DNA of 23,410 bases from Pseudomonadota bacterium (GCA_023442755.1 JAEZXS010000190.1:1-23410), one strand, 5' to 3'. Positions 1 to 9,534 are shown, numbered from the stretch's first letter. Numbers and translations are program-made. Notes: generated by a model not told the origin, from the sequence alone.

Positions 1-172
1 GTCGCGACGACTGAGCAAAACCGCAGGCGTAGCCGGACTACGTTGAGGATTTTGCGATTGAGGAGCGGCCGAAGCGGACCAAAAGCCGGTTGCAAGCACA
101 AAGGATTTATTTACGGACAAGCCCTAAGTCACCCGGTCAATATCGGCACCTTCGACGCAAGGTTTTGGCACT
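1..172. other. Upstream flank without a supported gene
   Basis: No open frame with recognisable protein features was found before the ABC ATPase. A frame opening at 43 runs through the region but only shadows the ATPase gene. No convincing promoter was located; the start of the transcription unit may lie outside the window. Confidence 0.4.
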
Positions 173-1270
<1,098 letters not shown>

Positions 1271-1369
1271 GATGAAATAGCGACGGCCGCAATCTCCCCG
1301 AACCAGGCGCTTTTCGGGGAAGCAGCTTCCAGCATCTGAAGACGAATGGACCACGAGGAGGGCACGCGA

Positions 1370-2680
1370 ATGAAAAAACATGCTTTTCTGATCCTGACCG
1401 CCTTATTGACTGTCTGTTTCCTTGCACCGGCGGGCTATGCCGCCGGGGAGTCCAAAAATATCCGGTTCTGGTCGGACCAGAGCGAGCCGTGGCAGCAGCA
1501 GGTGATCGCCGAAATGATCAAGGACTTCGAGTCCTCGCGGCCGGGAGTGAAGGTGGAGGTGGAATACATCGCCTTCAAGGACAGGCAGGCGAAGATGACC
1601 GCTGCCCTGGCGGCCCAGGATGTTCCCGAAGTCGCCCTGCTCTCCTCCCAGTACGCAACCAGCCTGCCGGCCCAGGGCGCACTGAAAAACCTCGACAACC
1701 TCGTTAAAGACCTCGGCGGCCCCGATGCCTTTTCCGGTGCATCGCTCAGCCTGGCTGCCCACGACGGCCACTTCTTCACCCTGCCCTACGCGGTGCTGCC
1801 CGTGGTGATGTGGTATCGCACGGACCGTTTTGCGGAAAACGGCCTGAAAGTGCCCGAGACGATGGAGGAATTCTTCCAGGCCGCCAAGGTGCTCTCGGAA
1901 AAGGGCAAGGGGAAGTACTTCGCCCTGGGCGCCCCTTTCGGCCGGGGCGAATACACGGATGAATGTTTCAGCAGCCTGGGCCTGTGGCAGCTGGGCGGAA
2001 GCGTTTTCGACGGCGACATGAAGCCGGCGTTCAACTCGCCCCAGGCGGTGAAGGCCCTCGAATACTATAAAAGCCTCTATCCCTTTACGCCCACCGGCAG
2101 CGAGACCTGGGAATACGCGGACACCATGAAATCCTACGTTTCCGGAAGCTGCGCCATGACGATCTACTACGGCCGGATACTCAAGAACATGGAAGAGTAC
2201 AATCCGGAGATCCTGCCCAAAACCGGCGCCTTCCTGCCCCCGAAGGGCGTATTCCAGCGCGCCGTATGCCCGCCCCAGAGCATCGGCGTTTTCAAGAAAT
2301 CCAAGTACCCGGAAGAAGGCGAACAGTTCCTGAAGTTCTTCCTGACCGGAAAGCATTACGTCAAGTTCCTGTGGACCACCCCCGGCCACGCCGTGCCAAG
2401 CCTCAAATCCAGGGTGGAGGAATGGCGCAGTCATGAGCTTCTGGTCAAGTGCCCGGAGATAATGAACGTTTTGCTTAAGGCCAGCGAAACCGATGTCGGA
2501 TTCAGCCCGACAAAGCCGCCCGGAAATCCCGTTGCAAGCCCCTACTGGCAGGCGATCCGGGGAGCGCAGGTAATTCCCGACGCTGTTCAGAAGGTGACCT
2601 TGAAAAACGAAGACCCGAAAGCGGTCGCGGATTGGGCCCAGAAAGAACTCGAGAAGATCGTCGAGAAGTTCAAAATGTAA
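1370..2680 (+). CDS. ABC transporter extracellular solute-binding protein (family 1)
   Basis: A periplasmic receptor that would bind the imported compound and deliver it to the permeases encoded next. The 436-residue product begins with MKK, a hydrophobic stretch to about residue 20 and a plausible signal peptidase site after GYA (22-24); no lipobox is present. The mature part has the family-1 (MalE/UgpB-like) pattern: an IRFWSDQ strand near residue 30, then a motif resembling EVEYIAFKDRQAKMTAALAA, and the LPYAV segment in the middle. I chose ATG 1370 because GAGGAGGG lies seven bases upstream and the signal peptide starts there; the in-frame ATG at 1346 would add an unlikely charged leader. 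It lies 99 bases after the ATPase gene. After its stop comes a repeat-filled gap of about 530 bases before the first permease, an unusual interruption for a transporter operon. Confidence 0.92.
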   Translation: MKKHAFLILTALLTVCFLAPAGYAAGESKNIRFWSDQSEPWQQQVIAEMIKDFESSRPGVKVEVEYIAFKDRQAKMTAALAAQDVPEVALLSSQYATSLPAQGALKNLDNLVKDLGGPDAFSGASLSLAAHDGHFFTLPYAVLPVVMWYRTDRFAENGLKVPETMEEFFQAAKVLSEKGKGKYFALGAPFGRGEYTDECFSSLGLWQLGGSVFDGDMKPAFNSPQAVKALEYYKSLYPFTPTGSETWEYADTMKSYVSGSCAMTIYYGRILKNMEEYNPEILPKTGAFLPPKGVFQRAVCPPQSIGVFKKSKYPEEGEQFLKFFLTGKHYVKFLWTTPGHAVPSLKSRVEEWRSHELLVKCPEIMNVLLKASETDVGFSPTKPPGNPVASPYWQAIRGAQVIPDAVQKVTLKNEDPKAVADWAQKELEKIVEKFKM

Positions 2681-2742
2681 CTGCGAAGACGCGAAGACGC
2701 AAAGAAAGACGCGAAGGGAAAATTTCTTTAGGCACTGTTGCT

Positions 2743-2764
2743 GTGGGAGCGGCTTGCAGCCGCG
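2743..2764 (+). repeat. REP-like palindrome, copy 1
   Basis: GTGGGAG head followed by the palindrome GCGGCTTGCAGCCGC, 60 bases after the binding-protein stop. It is the first of ten copies in the window. Confidence 0.75.
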
Positions 2765-2789
2765 CAGACTGTTGAAAAAGCCCTCAATC

Positions 2790-2859
2790 CGTCACCCCGA
2801 CGAAAGTCGGGGGCCAGAAGTGCTTGAAAACACTGGGTTCCGGTTTCGCCGGAATGACG
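2790..2859. repeat. Long imperfect dyad (CGTCA...TGACG)
   Basis: The left arm starts CGTCACCCCGACGAAAG and the right arm ends CGGTTTCGCCGGAATGACG. Read on opposite strands the arms are similar over about 30 bases, and each arm contains its own small hairpin (CCGACGAAAGTCGG and CCGGTTTCGCCGG). It could form a forked structure in RNA, or be the remnant of a MITE-like element. There is one copy in the window. Confidence 0.6.
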
Positions 2860-2892
2860 ACCACCGATGATTTTATAGTTTGTCATCAATCT

Positions 2893-2913
2893 GAGCGGCT
2901 TGCAGCCGCGATG
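2893..2913 (+). repeat. REP-like palindrome, copy 2 (headless)
   Basis: The palindrome GCGGCTTGCAGCCGC and the GATG tail are intact, but the GTGGG head is replaced by CTGA. It opens the first of two similar blocks in this gap. Confidence 0.65.
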
Positions 2914-3006
2914 TTTGGCCGTCGAAGGTGCGAGTTGATTTTGCCCCACGCGAAGCAACGCGAAGAAGTACCAGCTTATAAAGAACTAAAGGTGAGTCCT
3001 GGTATT

Positions 3007-3030
3007 GTGGGAGCGGCTTGCAGCCGCGAT
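3007..3030 (+). repeat. REP-like palindrome, copy 3
   Basis: Complete copy with GTGGGAG head, GCGGCTTGCAGCCGC palindrome and GCGAT tail. It opens the second block of the gap. Confidence 0.75.
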
Positions 3031-3214
3031 GCGTTGTCATCGAAGGTGCGCGTTGATTCTTTCCCACGCGAAGGCGCGAAGCCGCGAAGAAACGCCAAGG
3101 CGCCAAGTTGTTTTTCTCGTTCCCATGCTGTGCGTTGCTGTGCGTGGGAACGCATACGGAGCCTCCCCATGCTACGTTTTGGAGGCATTTTGTGGGCCGG
3201 AAGAAAGTCGCTGA

Positions 3215-4093
3215 ATGAGCAGCCTGACATTAGAGCAGAGCGAAAGACGGTTCGGCATGAGACTCCTCCTCCCGAGTCTTGCGTTTGTCGGGGTGCTGAT
3301 CGTCCTTCCGATTCTCTATAATATGTACCTGAGCTTTCACTTCGTGCCAAGCTACGATCCGGCGCATCCCAGGTTCGTCGGCCTGGACAACTATATCGCC
3401 CTGCTTCGGGACGATGTCTTCTGGAACGACCTGTTCAACGGGATCGTCTACACGATCGGTTCGGTGGCCGTTCAGATCATGCTGGGGGTAGGAATCGCGC
3501 TTTTCCTCAACCAGGAATTCGTCGGGCGGAGTCTGCTGCGGGGAATCGTTCTGCTCCCGTATCTCATCCCGACCGTCTGCGCCGTCTTCATGGCCCGATG
3601 GATGCTCGATCCGGTAAACGGAATAGTCAATGCCGTCACCGGGCTGCAGATAAACTGGCTGGGAAAGCCGGCGACAGCTATGCTGACGGCAATCGCGGTA
3701 AACACCTGGCGCTTTTTCCCCTTTGTCGAAATTGCTATCCTGGCGCGGCTCCAGACCATTTCCCCGTCCCTGTACGAAGCCGCGGACATCGACGGGGCCA
3801 ATGCGTTTCAGAAGTTCTACCACATCACCCTGCCCGAACTGTCTTCAGTGATCTTCGTCGTGGCCCTGCTGCGGACGATCTGGACGTTCAACGATTTCCA
3901 GCTGATCTACATACTCACGGGAGGCGGCCCGATGAACGCCACGGAAATCCTGCCGCTTCTGGCCTACCGGGAGGCCTTCGACAACAACAATATCGGCATG
4001 GGCTGCACCGTGGCCATGTTCATGACTTTCTTCCTGATCGTTACGTTCGGGATTTACTACAAGATATTCAAGCCGTTGAGGGAAACGCACTGA
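3215..4093 (+). CDS. ABC transporter permease (MalF/UgpA type)
   Basis: One of the two inner-membrane subunits that form the import channel. The 292-residue protein has a short cytoplasmic N-terminus, a first membrane helix at about 16-36, several further hydrophobic segments and a cytoplasmic EAA loop at about 188-207 (YEAADIDGAN...FYHITLP). That loop is where the ATPase docks in binding-protein-dependent permeases. Length and the loop fit the MalF/UgpA branch. ATG 3215 follows GGAAGAAAG at a rather long distance, so the initiation signal is modest. The gene is separated from the binding protein by about 530 bases and from the second permease by about 300 bases, both repeat-rich. This is unusual because the two permeases must be made together. 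Confidence 0.92.
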   Translation: MSSLTLEQSERRFGMRLLLPSLAFVGVLIVLPILYNMYLSFHFVPSYDPAHPRFVGLDNYIALLRDDVFWNDLFNGIVYTIGSVAVQIMLGVGIALFLNQEFVGRSLLRGIVLLPYLIPTVCAVFMARWMLDPVNGIVNAVTGLQINWLGKPATAMLTAIAVNTWRFFPFVEIAILARLQTISPSLYEAADIDGANAFQKFYHITLPELSSVIFVVALLRTIWTFNDFQLIYILTGGGPMNATEILPLLAYREAFDNNNIGMGCTVAMFMTFFLIVTFGIYYKIFKPLRETH

Positions 4094-4395
4094 TGCACCG
4101 ATCGGGCGAAACCGCCAAATACCCCATCCCGCCTCAAGGGCGGGGACAACTTGTTCCTGTTTGTCCCAAAGCTTTTCTTTGCGTCTTTCGCCCCCGCGCT
4201 TCGCGGGGTTCGCGTGAGATAGGTTCACCGACCTCGGTCAGCCATCGTGCTTTACACATGGCGGATCCACCTGCTGCGGCTGAGTCATCGCGGCTGGAAG
4301 CCGCTCCCACAAACTCCTTTTCCCCGGCTGGCGTTCTTCTTCGCGGCCTTTCCGCCTTTGACGTCGCAGGGCATTACGAGTTGAAGGTGTAAAAC
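4094..4395. repeat. Repeat-bearing spacer between the two permease genes
   Basis: No gene is supported. The spacer holds an inverted REP-like copy (4287-4310) and, around 4170-4215, a CTTTGCGTCTTTCGC...CGCGCTTCGCGGGG segment that is the reverse of the CGCGAAG words seen after the binding-protein gene. The contents resemble the 2681-3214 gap in the opposite orientation. Confidence 0.6.
4287..4310 (-). repeat. REP-like palindrome, copy 4 (inverted)
   Basis: Reads ATCGCGGCTGGAAGCCGC then TCCCAC on the + strand, so the GTGGGAG head lies on the - strand. The loop is GGA instead of GCA. Confidence 0.7.
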
Positions 4396-5223
4396 GTGAA
4401 AAAAACCTTTTGGGGAATTTTGAAATACGGTACGGCCCTCCTGATCGCCGGTTTCATCCTGGCGCCTCTGCTCTGGACCCTGCTCTGCTCCCTGAAGCCG
4501 AGTTCAGAGCTTATGCGCTACCCGCCGACGGTCTTCCCCGAAAGGATCATCTTCTCGCACTACGCCAACCTGTTCAAGGACACCTTCTTCACCGAGTATT
4601 TCCTGAACAGCATGCTGGTTGCCCTGGTATCCACACCGCTCACACTGCTGATCGCCGCGCCGGGGGCCTATAGCATCACCCGGTTCCGGTTTCACGGCCG
4701 GGATACCTTCGCAACCGTTCTGCTCTTTTCCTACATGGTGCCGCTGCTCCTGCTCGGCCTTCCCATGTTCATGCTGATGGGCGCCTTCCACCTGCTGAAC
4801 ACCCGGGTGAGCCTCATCATCGCCTACGTGGCCTTCTGCCTCCCCTTCTGCATGTGGATGCTCCGGTCCTTCTTCCTGAGTATTCCCAGGTCGCTGGAGG
4901 AAGCCGCCATGGTGGACGGGGCGAGCCGGGGACAGGCCTTTTTGAAAATCGTCATGCCCCTGGCGATGCCGGGGCTCATTTCGTGCGGCATTTTCACTTT
5001 CGTCCTGGTGTGGAACGAATACACACTTGCATTGCTTTTCATCAGATCGGAACACCTGAAGACACTCCCGCTGGGGATGGTGGCTTTCATGGGTAAAATC
5101 GCCTCCCAGTGGGGCTATCTTCTTCCGGCAATCATCCTGATGATCGCTCCCCTGCTCTTCATATTCATGTTCGTGCAGCGCGCTCTCGTCAGAGGGTTCC
5201 TGGCGGGCGCCACCAAGGGGTAG
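4396..5223 (+). CDS. ABC transporter permease (MalG/UgpE type)
   Basis: The second channel subunit, pairing with the MalF-like protein. The 275-residue product has an N-terminal helix (about 10-30), a periplasmic segment, further membrane helices and a cytoplasmic EAA loop (about 168-187, EEAAMVDGASRGQAFLKIVMP) that is stronger than the one in the first permease, as is usual for the MalG branch. It starts with GTG at 4396; GAAGGTG about eight bases upstream supports this. The stop is followed after 57 bases by the corrinoid-protein gene in the same direction, so cotranscription of transporter and methyltransferase components is likely. Confidence 0.93.
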   Translation: MKKTFWGILKYGTALLIAGFILAPLLWTLLCSLKPSSELMRYPPTVFPERIIFSHYANLFKDTFFTEYFLNSMLVALVSTPLTLLIAAPGAYSITRFRFHGRDTFATVLLFSYMVPLLLLGLPMFMLMGAFHLLNTRVSLIIAYVAFCLPFCMWMLRSFFLSIPRSLEEAAMVDGASRGQAFLKIVMPLAMPGLISCGIFTFVLVWNEYTLALLFIRSEHLKTLPLGMVAFMGKIASQWGYLLPAIILMIAPLLFIFMFVQRALVRGFLAGATKG

Positions 5224-5280
5224 CCCGCTCCGGCCCGGCGCAAACACACGCCGGATAAACCAGAAAGAAAGGATTTGGAA

Positions 5281-5928
5281 ATGGATCAAACCGTAGTGAA
5301 AGAACTGGGCGACGCCGTCAAGAACTACGATTCGGCCGCGGCGGAAAAAGGGGCGCGAAAAGCGCTCGAACTCAAACTGAATCCCTACGACGTCATCATG
5401 CAGGGGCTCACACCGGCTATCGAGGAAGTGGGCAAACTGTTCGAACAGGGGGCCATCTTCCTGCCCCACCTTGTCATGGCGGGCGATGCCATGATGGCGT
5501 CTGTAAATATTCTGAAAAAAGACATGACCTCCGAGCAGCTCGTTTCCACCCGCAAGGGGCAGGTCGTCATCGGAACCATCAAGGGCGACGTTCACAACAT
5601 CGGGAAAAACATCATCGGGATCATGCTGACCGCGGCCGGCTACAACGTGATCGACCTGGGGATCGAGGTGGAGCCTTCTTCGTTCGTGGATGAAGCGGAA
5701 AGAAACAAGGCCGACATCATCGCCGTTTCCGCACTCATGACCTTCACCGCCCGCAACATGAAGATGGTGACCGAATATCTCGACATGGAAGGCGTGCGGG
5801 ACAAGTACAAGGTCATCTTCGGCGGCGGGCCGTTGAACGACAAGTGGGCCGGGGAGATGGGCGCAGACGCCTACGCGCCGGATGCCAAGCACACCGTCAC
5901 CGTCGTCAATGGCTTGATGGGCCTGTAG
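5281..5928 (+). CDS. Methyltransferase corrinoid (cobalamin-binding) protein, MttC/MtbC type
   Basis: A small soluble protein that carries a methyl group on its cobalt between a substrate-specific methyltransferase and an acceptor methyltransferase. From ATG 5281 it has 215 residues: a helical cap domain (about 1-85) and a Rossmann-like B12 domain (about 92-215). The signature GDVHNIGKN places the DxHxxG residues at D103, H105 and G108, where H105 would be the lower cobalt ligand. A later IGGG-like FGGGPLND segment helps hold the nucleotide tail. AAAGGA about nine bases upstream supports the ATG; an in-frame TTG at 5275 is less likely. The expected partner is the MttB-like protein 2 kb downstream. 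No corrinoid-reactivating ATPase (RamA-like) or acceptor methyltransferase is in the window, so both must be encoded elsewhere. Confidence 0.93.
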   Translation: MDQTVVKELGDAVKNYDSAAAEKGARKALELKLNPYDVIMQGLTPAIEEVGKLFEQGAIFLPHLVMAGDAMMASVNILKKDMTSEQLVSTRKGQVVIGTIKGDVHNIGKNIIGIMLTAAGYNVIDLGIEVEPSSFVDEAERNKADIIAVSALMTFTARNMKMVTEYLDMEGVRDKYKVIFGGGPLNDKWAGEMGADAYAPDAKHTVTVVNGLMGL

Positions 5929-5962
5929 AGAAGGCTGCCGTTCCGTTTCAAAGAGGGGAAAC

Positions 5963-6982
5963 ATGGGAAGAAACGAATTCATATACCTGAGTCAGGAAGA
6001 TGTTCTCGCCACCAATATCGGCATGGACCGCGTTCTCGACATCATCCAGTCCGTTCTGGCAATGCACGATTCGGGAGAGGTAAACCTCCCCTCCAAGGTG
6101 ATCCTGGACCTGGGGGAAAGGGAGCGGGGCAGGATCAACGCCATGCCCGCCTACCTGGCGGGTGATATCGAGATGTGCGGCATGAAGTGGATTGCGGGTT
6201 TTCCCAAAAACCCGGCAAAATACGGCATTCCTCGCGCGCATGCCCTGACCATTCTCAACGATGCGGAAACCGGCGTTCCCCTGGCGATCATGGACGGGAC
6301 CTACATCAGCGCCATGCGCACCGGAGCCGTGACCGGCGTGGGCGCGCGGTTCCTGGCAAACCCGGATTCCGAGATCCTCGGCATGATCGGCTGCGGGGTA
6401 CAGGCAAGAACCCAGATTATGGGCATGAAAGCTGCCCTGCCCTCCCTCAGGACGGTTAAGGGATACGATGTAAGGAAAGAGGCTGCCGAAGGACTCGCCA
6501 AATGGGTAACCGAGAATTTCGACCTGAAATTCGAGATCGCGGACTCCCCCAGGCAGGCGGTGGAAGGCTCCGATGTGATCATTACGGCGACGGTCGCCGA
6601 CGAGCCAATCGTTAAAGACGCCTGGCTCAAGAAGGGAAGCCTTTTCGCCCACGTCGGGTCCTACCAGGAAGAAGAAGAACTGGTGGTTTTCAACTCCGAC
6701 AAGATCGTCGTTGATATATGGGAGGAAGTCCTCCACCGGGGCACCCCGCTTCTGGCCCGTCTTTACCGGGAGGGCAGGATCGGCGAGGAGCGGATACACG
6801 CAAACATCGGCGCGGTGGTCCGCGGCACGAAAAAGGGCCGTGAAAGCCGCGACGAAAGGATATTCTTTTCGCCCTTGGGGCTTGGCAGCGAGGATATCGG
6901 GGTCGCCAGCCTCGTCTACCGGAAAGCGAAAAAGATGGGACTCGGCGTAACTTTGAAGCTCTGGGACACGCCCAGGTTCTAG
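5963..6982 (+). CDS. Ornithine cyclodeaminase / mu-crystallin family protein
   Basis: A predicted NAD(P)-dependent enzyme of 339 residues. Family members include ornithine cyclodeaminase, some alanine dehydrogenases and ketimine reductases. The Rossmann fold is marked by MIGCGVQAR (141-149) after a conserved ISAMRTGAVTGVGARFLA segment; K75 in MKWIAGFP is at the usual substrate-lysine position. The length is normal. ATG 5963 is preceded by AGAGGGG. It lies 34 bases after the corrinoid protein, almost certainly in the same transcript. Its job here is not known. One inference is that it handles an imine or N-methyl amino acid left after demethylation, because substrates of the MttB superfamily include betaines. 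Equally it could be a plain amino-acid dehydrogenase. The family call is secure; the reaction is not. Confidence 0.88.
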   Translation: MGRNEFIYLSQEDVLATNIGMDRVLDIIQSVLAMHDSGEVNLPSKVILDLGERERGRINAMPAYLAGDIEMCGMKWIAGFPKNPAKYGIPRAHALTILNDAETGVPLAIMDGTYISAMRTGAVTGVGARFLANPDSEILGMIGCGVQARTQIMGMKAALPSLRTVKGYDVRKEAAEGLAKWVTENFDLKFEIADSPRQAVEGSDVIITATVADEPIVKDAWLKKGSLFAHVGSYQEEEELVVFNSDKIVVDIWEEVLHRGTPLLARLYREGRIGEERIHANIGAVVRGTKKGRESRDERIFFSPLGLGSEDIGVASLVYRKAKKMGLGVTLKLWDTPRF

Positions 6983-7015
6983 TCCGCAGATTTTCGCAGA
7001 AACATCCAATACTTT

Positions 7016-7040
7016 GTAGGAGCGGCTTGCAGCCGCGATG
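7016..7040 (+). repeat. REP-like palindrome, copy 5
   Basis: GTAGGAG head (one base different from copy 3), GCGGCTTGCAGCCGC palindrome and GATG tail, 35 bases after the stop of the cyclodeaminase-like gene. Confidence 0.75.
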
Positions 7041-7080
7041 AAGCCGCGGGGGAAGAAAAGAGGATTGCAGTTCGGCGGAA

Positions 7081-7560
7081 AAGGCAATTATCCGCAGATT
7101 AAAGAATCTATGGATTTAAAAGTCTTATGAAATCATGAGGAGCGAGGAGAGTGTTGGACTTTGCCTGCATGCCCACGCAGGAGGGCTGGATTCAAAAGGC
7201 AATTATCCGCAGATTTTCGCAGATTAAAAAATCTATGGATTTAAAAATCTTATGAAATCATGCGGGAAGAGGCGAGAGCCGGACTTTGCATGCATGCCCA
7301 CGCAGGAGGGCGGGGCACAAAAGGCAATTTATCCGCAGATTTCGCAGATGAGCGCAGATTTTCGCAGATTAGAAAATCTGGATTTAAAAATCTTATGAAA
7401 TCATGCGGGGCGAGGAGAGAGCGGGACTTTGCATGCATGCCCGCTCAGGAGGGCGGGATACGAAAGGCAATTATCCGCAGATTTCGCAGATGGCCGCAGA
7501 TTTTCGCAGATTAGAAAATCTATGGATTTAGAAATCTCATGAAATTATGCGGGGCGAATC
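7081..7560 (+). repeat. Tandem repeat array, about 3.8 units of 115-143 bp
   Basis: Units begin AAGGCAATTATCCGCAGAT at 7081, 7196, 7321 (here with an extra T) and 7464. Each full unit continues with one to several CGCAGATT words, an AAAATCT...GGATTTAAAAATCTTATGAAATCATG segment, a short GCGAGGAGAG-like stretch and a GGACTTTGC(A)TGCATGCCC...CAGGAGGGC end. Length differences come mostly from the number of CGCAGAT words. The last unit is cut short at about 7560. AGATTTT and AAAATCT inside the units can pair as a hairpin. There are no unique spacers, so this is not a CRISPR. Confidence 0.85.
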
Positions 7561-7576
7561 CATTCGTATAAGGATT

Positions 7577-7600
7577 ATCGCGGCTGCAAGCCGCTCCCAC
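7577..7600 (-). repeat. REP-like palindrome, copy 6 (inverted)
   Basis: ATCGCGGCTGCAAGCCGC followed by TCCCAC, a near-exact reverse of copies 3 and 5. It sits between the two tandem arrays, so the whole field has rough mirror symmetry. Confidence 0.75.
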
Positions 7601-7640
7601 AACGGGTCATCATTTCTAAACTGGATGGCCAAGAGTCCGC

Positions 7641-7990
7641 GGATGAAAGCTTTTTACTCAAAAAAATCTGCGATAATCTGCGAAAATCTGCGACATCTGC
7701 GGATAGAAACGATTTTGTCTCGTCGCTTGCAAAGATGGCGGACGATACCAGGTATTGATTCCCAAACAGGTTTATCCGCCGATCAACACGGATTACGAGG
7801 ATGAAAGCTCTTAACTCGAAAAAATCTGCGATAATCTACGGAAATCTGCGACATCTGCGAATAATAACGATTTTAGCTCGTCGCTTGGCAAAGATGGCGG
7901 ACGATACCAGGGTTTATCCGCCGATCAAACATGGATTACAAGGCTGAAAGCTTTTAACTCGAAGAAAAATCTGCGGATATCCGCGGTAAT
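7641..7990 (-). repeat. Second tandem array, about 2.3 units of 143-158 bp, inverted relative to the first
   Basis: Units start GGATGAAAGC at 7641 and 7799, and GGCTGAAAGC at 7942. Each has an ACTCGAAAAAATCTGCG-like segment, three further ATCTGCG words, AACGATTTT, CTCGTCGCTTG, CAAAGATGGCGGACGATACC and TTATCCGCCGATCAA. ATCTGCGGATA is the reverse complement of the TATCCGCAGAT words in the first array. The first unit has an 18-base insertion after ACGATACCAGG, and the third stops after about 50 bases near the mttB-like gene. Confidence 0.8.
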
Positions 7991-8017
7991 GCATTCCACG
8001 AAGGGAGACTACTGCTG

Positions 8018-9460
8018 ATGCTGAAAGGCGGCATGATCAAGATACTTTCCGAAGAAGATATCGAGCAGATTCACCTGAGCGCCCTGTCCATCCTGTGGCG
8101 GATCGGCATAGACGTGCGGGAAGACCAGGCCTTCCAAATCCTTCAGAAGGCGGGATGTCCGACCAACGGCCGCAGGGTGCGCATTCCCGCGCACCTGGTC
8201 GAAGAGGCGGTGCGGAATGCGCCCGCCACGTTCACCCTTTATGGAAGGGACCCAAACCTGAAATACCCCCTGGAAGACCGCCGGGTTTTCTACGAACCGA
8301 TGATCGGCCGGTTGAATATCCTGGACTCGGAAACCGGGGAAAGACGCCGCACCACCCTCCAGGATGTCTGCAATCTGGTGCGCGTGGCCGATGCGATGGA
8401 ACACTACACGCTTCTTCACAGCGGGGCGATCATGCCCCACATCGAGGGAGTGCCGGATGAAGTGTCTCACGTGCACGGGTACCTTGCGAGCATCCGGAAT
8501 TCCTCCAAGGTGATAAAGGGCGTGGTCCGGGGAAAGCAGAAGGCGAAAGACTGCATCCGGATGGCGGCAATCATCGCCGGCGGGGAAGAAAACCTGACGC
8601 ACAGGCCCAATACATTCACCACCTGCAACGTGATCTCGCCTCTTCAGTTTGCGCCCGAGCAGACCGAAGGGCTCATCGAATACGCCAAAATGGGCCTGCC
8701 CGTGGACATCGCGTCCGAGCCGCAGTGCGGTGCGACTTCCCCGGCGACCCTGGCGGGGACCCTTGCGCAGCAGACCGCCGAGATCCTTGCCATGACGACA
8801 CTCGCGCAGCTCGTAAACCCCGGCACCCCCGTCCTGATGGGAACGGTTGGGGCGGCGATGGACATGAGAAACGGCACGATATCCCTTGGCGGCGTGGAAG
8901 CGGGCCTCATCAACGTGGCGCACGCGCAGATTGCGCAATTCTACAAGATCCCGAGCCGCGGAACCGGCAGCAACACCGAGTCCAAATCGCTCGACATCCA
9001 GGCCGGGATCGAGAAGGCCATGACCCTGATGACGCCGGCGCTGGCGGGGATCAACATGATCTTCTATCCGGGCACCATGGACCATGCCCTGACGATAAGC
9101 CTGGAGAGCCTCGTGATCGACCACGAGATATGCGGGATCATCCACCGCATGCTGCAAGGCATAGCTGTGAACGACGGAAGCATCGGCCTCGACGTGATAG
9201 AAAAGGTTGGGCCGGGAGGCCATTTCCTGAACCAGTCCCACACGCTCACCCGGTTTCAGCAGGAACATTTCATCCCGGAGCTGTGCGACCGCGATTCCCA
9301 CGAAACCTGGCTTGCCAACGGCCGCCCGGGAATGCTGGATACCGCTAAACAGAAGGTGAAAAAGATTCTTTCCGAACACCAGCCCGCCCCGCTCGATGCA
9401 GCGGTGGAAAAAGAACTGCTGCAAGTGGTGGCGGAGGTGGAAAAGAGGGAAGGGGCGTAA
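8018..9460 (+). CDS. MttB-superfamily corrinoid methyltransferase (non-pyrrolysine)
   Basis: It would transfer a methyl group from a quaternary or tertiary amine to the corrinoid protein encoded at 5281. The 480-residue protein is of normal length for the trimethylamine methyltransferase (MttB) superfamily. It shows the conserved C-terminal barrel segments around residues 315-395 (GTGSNTESKSLDIQAG, AGINMIFYPG, ISLESLVIDHEICG). The frame is open without an in-frame TAG, so it belongs to the large non-pyrrolysine branch that includes glycine betaine:corrinoid methyltransferase MtgB and relatives for proline betaine, carnitine or butyrobetaine. AAGGGAG ten bases before ATG 8018 sets the start. 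A 16-bp intrinsic terminator lies just after the stop. A truncated second copy of its 3' end lies 2.4 kb downstream. The substrate cannot be told from sequence. Confidence 0.92.
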   Translation: MLKGGMIKILSEEDIEQIHLSALSILWRIGIDVREDQAFQILQKAGCPTNGRRVRIPAHLVEEAVRNAPATFTLYGRDPNLKYPLEDRRVFYEPMIGRLNILDSETGERRRTTLQDVCNLVRVADAMEHYTLLHSGAIMPHIEGVPDEVSHVHGYLASIRNSSKVIKGVVRGKQKAKDCIRMAAIIAGGEENLTHRPNTFTTCNVISPLQFAPEQTEGLIEYAKMGLPVDIASEPQCGATSPATLAGTLAQQTAEILAMTTLAQLVNPGTPVLMGTVGAAMDMRNGTISLGGVEAGLINVAHAQIAQFYKIPSRGTGSNTESKSLDIQAGIEKAMTLMTPALAGINMIFYPGTMDHALTISLESLVIDHEICGIIHRMLQGIAVNDGSIGLDVIEKVGPGGHFLNQSHTLTRFQQEHFIPELCDRDSHETWLANGRPGMLDTAKQKVKKILSEHQPAPLDAAVEKELLQVVAEVEKREGA

Positions 9461-9483
9461 GTCCCTCCCCGGGGCGAGGAATA

Positions 9484-9520
9484 GAGAAGGGATGGCAGGT
9501 AATCCTGCTATCTCTTTTTC
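9484..9520 (+). terminator. Intrinsic terminator of the mttB-like gene
   Basis: GAGAAGGGATGGCAGG pairs with CCTGCTATCTCTTTTT around a TAAT loop, giving 16 consecutive pairs including three G-T pairs, with a T-tract at the 3' side. It starts 23 bases after the stop codon. Confidence 0.75.
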
Positions 9521-9534
9521 ATGAGGGAGAAGAC

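Larger units (their letters stand above)
2681..3214. repeat. Repeat-filled gap inside the transporter operon
   Basis: No gene is supported here. The stretch has a degenerate run of GCGAAGACGC-like words (2684-2720), three REP-like palindromes, one long dyad, and two similar blocks of about 70-80 bases (2893-2967 and 3013-3085). Each block consists of a REP palindrome, then a CGAAGGTGCG-GTTGATT segment, then more CGCGAAG words. The second block looks like a diverged copy of the first. The REP and CGCGAAG words recur inverted between the two permease genes. Confidence 0.75.
6983..8017. repeat. One-kilobase repeat field between the cyclodeaminase-like gene and mttB-like gene
   Basis: No coding region is supported; short frames here (for example 7260-7514) are read-throughs of repeat units. 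The field contains a REP copy, a tandem array of 115-143 base units (7081-7560), an inverted REP copy, and a second tandem array (7641-7990) that carries the ATCCGCAGAT words of the first array in reverse orientation. The field separates the methyltransferase gene from the rest of the putative operon. Confidence 0.8.

Noticed and set aside
4504..5982. 492-codon frame on the - strand
   Set aside because: It lies antisense to the second permease and the corrinoid protein, both clear families. Its text is rich in H, G and R, as expected from reverse reading of a GC-rich gene.
7081..7990. CRISPR array
   Set aside because: The units are contiguous 115-158 bp tandem repeats without short conserved repeats and unique spacers, and no cas gene is present.
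8009..9424. 471-codon frame on the - strand
   Set aside because: Antisense to the MttB-like gene and without family features.
8018..9460. Pyrrolysine-containing MttB
   Set aside because: The frame has no internal TAG; it is full length without amber read-through.
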